Shown: positions 62,989 to 64,000 of the stretch, in pieces | Numbering within the stretch: the first letter of the stretch is position 1 | How the letters are laid out: the number at the start of each line of letters is the position of its first letter | Assembly: GCA_016190375.1 (NCBI GenBank) | Contig: JACPQR010000184.1 | Span: forward strand, 1-64,000 | Source: Deltaproteobacteria bacterium | GTDB taxonomy: Bacteria > Myxococcota_A > Polyangia > JACPQR01 | Direction of reading: 5' to 3' | DNA length: 64,000 nt | Notes under the pieces: generated by a model | What the model was told of the DNA's origin: nothing | The model's input: the letters and a program-made list of their open reading frames with translations, nothing else | Database searches by the model: none | Translations under genes and position numbers: made by a program

Positions 62989-64000
62989 GGACGAACGAGA
63001 TGAAACGGACGACAAGGACGCTCGCAGCGCTGATGCTGACCGGCTTGCCCGCCGTCGCGGCGGGAGCCGACCCGCCGAGGCACCCGCGCGCCAGGCCGCT
63101 CGGCGCGGAGCAGAGGATCGCCGAGACGACGCTCCTCGGCGGCGCGGTCGAGGCGGAGGTGGAGGCGGCGGAGGTCGCCTTCACCACGCCGACCTTCTGG
63201 AACGGCGCCCCGCAGGACGGGCTGGCCGACGTGCACTTCGAGGTGCAGCTCCGCTACGCGGCGACGCGCGTGCTCGGCGGCCGCAACGCCGGCGAGTTCG
63301 TGCCCTACCAGAAGGTGCACGTCCGGATCGAGAACACGACGACGGCGTCGGAGGAGAACGTCCTCGAGATGGACCTGGCGCCGCACGTCGGGCACGGCGA
63401 GGGCTGGCACTACGCGTCCAACGTGCTCCTGCCGCCCGGTGACGACGAGGTCGATCCGTTCAACGACGTCTACCGCGTCACGGTCACGATCGAGCTCGGA
63501 CTGCCAGTGATGCTCCACGTCGACTCGATGCCCGCGTCGAGGCTGTTCCAGGAGGGGCAGCCGACCGTCGTCTTCGACGGCGACGTCGTCTTCGGTGGCA
63601 TCAGCGGCCTGCCGGTGGGCGACGTGACGGCTCAGCTCGAGCGGGTCCAGGCGTACGCCGACATGAAGGCGGCGCTGGACGCGGGGGACCTCGACGGAGC
63701 CCTCGAAGCATTCGAGTCGACGCTCGAGGAGCCGTTCGGCGACAGGATGGATCCGGCCGGCTACGACGCCTCGCGAGGGCTCGACTCGCACGAGCTCGCG
63801 GACCTGTTGCCGAACGTCGTCGATGCCCTGGTCCAGGAGGAGGTGGGGCCGGACTGCCTCGTCGACTCGGAGGTCGTCTCGGCCGAGTGCGAGGAGTGGA
63901 TCGAGAAGGGAACGGCGCGGTTCTTCTACCTCTCGGTCCTGCACGAGATCGACGAGTGTCTGGGCGACGTCGCCGAGGGAGACCTCGACGCGGTGGACGG
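62985..64000 (+). CDS. P19/Tp34-like periplasmic iron-transport protein, cut by window end
   Basis: Open to the last base of the window without a stop (338 codons visible). After a signal peptide (about 1-28) residues 50-180 resemble the P19/Tp34 iron-transport family: VPYQKVHVRIENTT, a Met and His pair (LEMDLAPHVGHG), HYASNVLLPPGDD and YRVTVTIE. The later part is helical and Glu/Asp-rich with RFFYLSVLHEIDECL, as in periplasmic partners of FTR1 iron permeases. It probably captures ferric or ferrous iron (or copper) for a permease beyond the window. Confidence 0.85.
   Translation, partial: MRTNEMKRTTRTLAALMLTGLPAVAAGADPPRHPRARPLGAEQRIAETTLLGGAVEAEVEAAEVAFTTPTFWNGAPQDGLADVHFEVQLRYAATRVLGGRNAGEFVPYQKVHVRIENTTTASEENVLEMDLAPHVGHGEGWHYASNVLLPPGDDEVDPFNDVYRVTVTIELGLPVMLHVDSMPASRLFQEGQPTVVFDGDVVFGGISGLPVGDVTAQLERVQAYADMKAALDAGDLDGALEAFESTLEEPFGDRMDPAGYDASRGLDSHELADLLPNVVDALVQEEVGPDCLVDSEVVSAECEEWIEKGTARFFYLSVLHEIDECLGDVAEGDLDAVD

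Overview
The window reads as a chromosomal segment of a high-GC, two-membrane bacterium, most likely a myxobacterium in the broad sense (Myxococcota, Polyangia; the family Sandaracinaceae is my best guess). This is inferred from several things seen here: a MYXO-CTERM-type C-terminal sorting tail (41450-43123), many Cys-rich and acidic lipoproteins, a TonB domain fused to a TonB-dependent receptor, an exported GH13 amylase, an ECF sigma fused to its own membrane anti-sigma, and GC-rich hexamer repeats. Coding density is very high; most neighbours overlap by 1-4 bases (ATGA or GTGA junctions). I see no rRNA, tRNA, CRISPR array or complete insertion sequence.

Layout. 1-2748: argH-lysA amino-acid operon behind a palindromic repeat copy. 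2745-4904: a P-type-ATPase-like protein that has lost its catalytic residues. 4973-13483: TPR and membrane proteins, an HtrA-like protease, an M1 aminopeptidase with HEAT repeats, an outer-membrane protein with a hexamer-repeat signal peptide, and the sigma/anti-sigma/FecR fusion. 13576-14213: HicBA toxin-antitoxin whose toxin end runs into a REPIN-like repeat. 14281-22470: formiminotransferase-cyclodeaminase with a zinc-finger-like insert, TonB-dependent receptor, cupredoxin lipoprotein, YjbQ, hybrid histidine kinase. 22637-29897: one minus-strand operon, BlaI-like repressor / M56 protease / outer-membrane factor / adaptor / heavy-metal-type RND pump. 30208-33840: HlyD-ABC-ABC-TetR export operon.

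33924-45080 holds lipoproteins, a CPBP protease, a threonine/serine dehydratase, an Hsp70-like ATPase, a phasin-like protein behind a near-perfect operator, a bifunctional-nuclease-family lipoprotein, the MYXO-CTERM protein and the amylase. Three hexamer-bearing inverted-repeat elements lie here and just beyond (about 40.0, 41.2 and 45.25 kb); the last has a perfect 9-bp target duplication. 45376-53261: pseudouridine synthase, a small zinc-ribbon protein, Tex, an orphan ExbD, lipoproteins, a methyltransferase-fold protein, an OmpA-like pair. 53378-64000: two convergent SGNH hydrolases, a MoxR/VWA (RavA-ViaA-like) pair, a membrane glycosyltransferase, then an operon of porin, FAD oxidoreductase and a P19/Tp34-like iron-transport protein that runs off the window.

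The most system-like discovery is the 22637-29897 operon. The M56 membrane protease has no beta-lactam sensor domain and instead carries a dense Cys/His cluster in a predicted extracytoplasmic loop. It is coupled to a BlaI-like repressor whose candidate operator spans a perfect -35 box, and to a metal-efflux RND pump. This suggests metal sensing by regulated proteolysis. Three promoters in the window (hicBA, blaI-like, hlyD-like) also sit so close to their start codons that their mRNAs should be leaderless.
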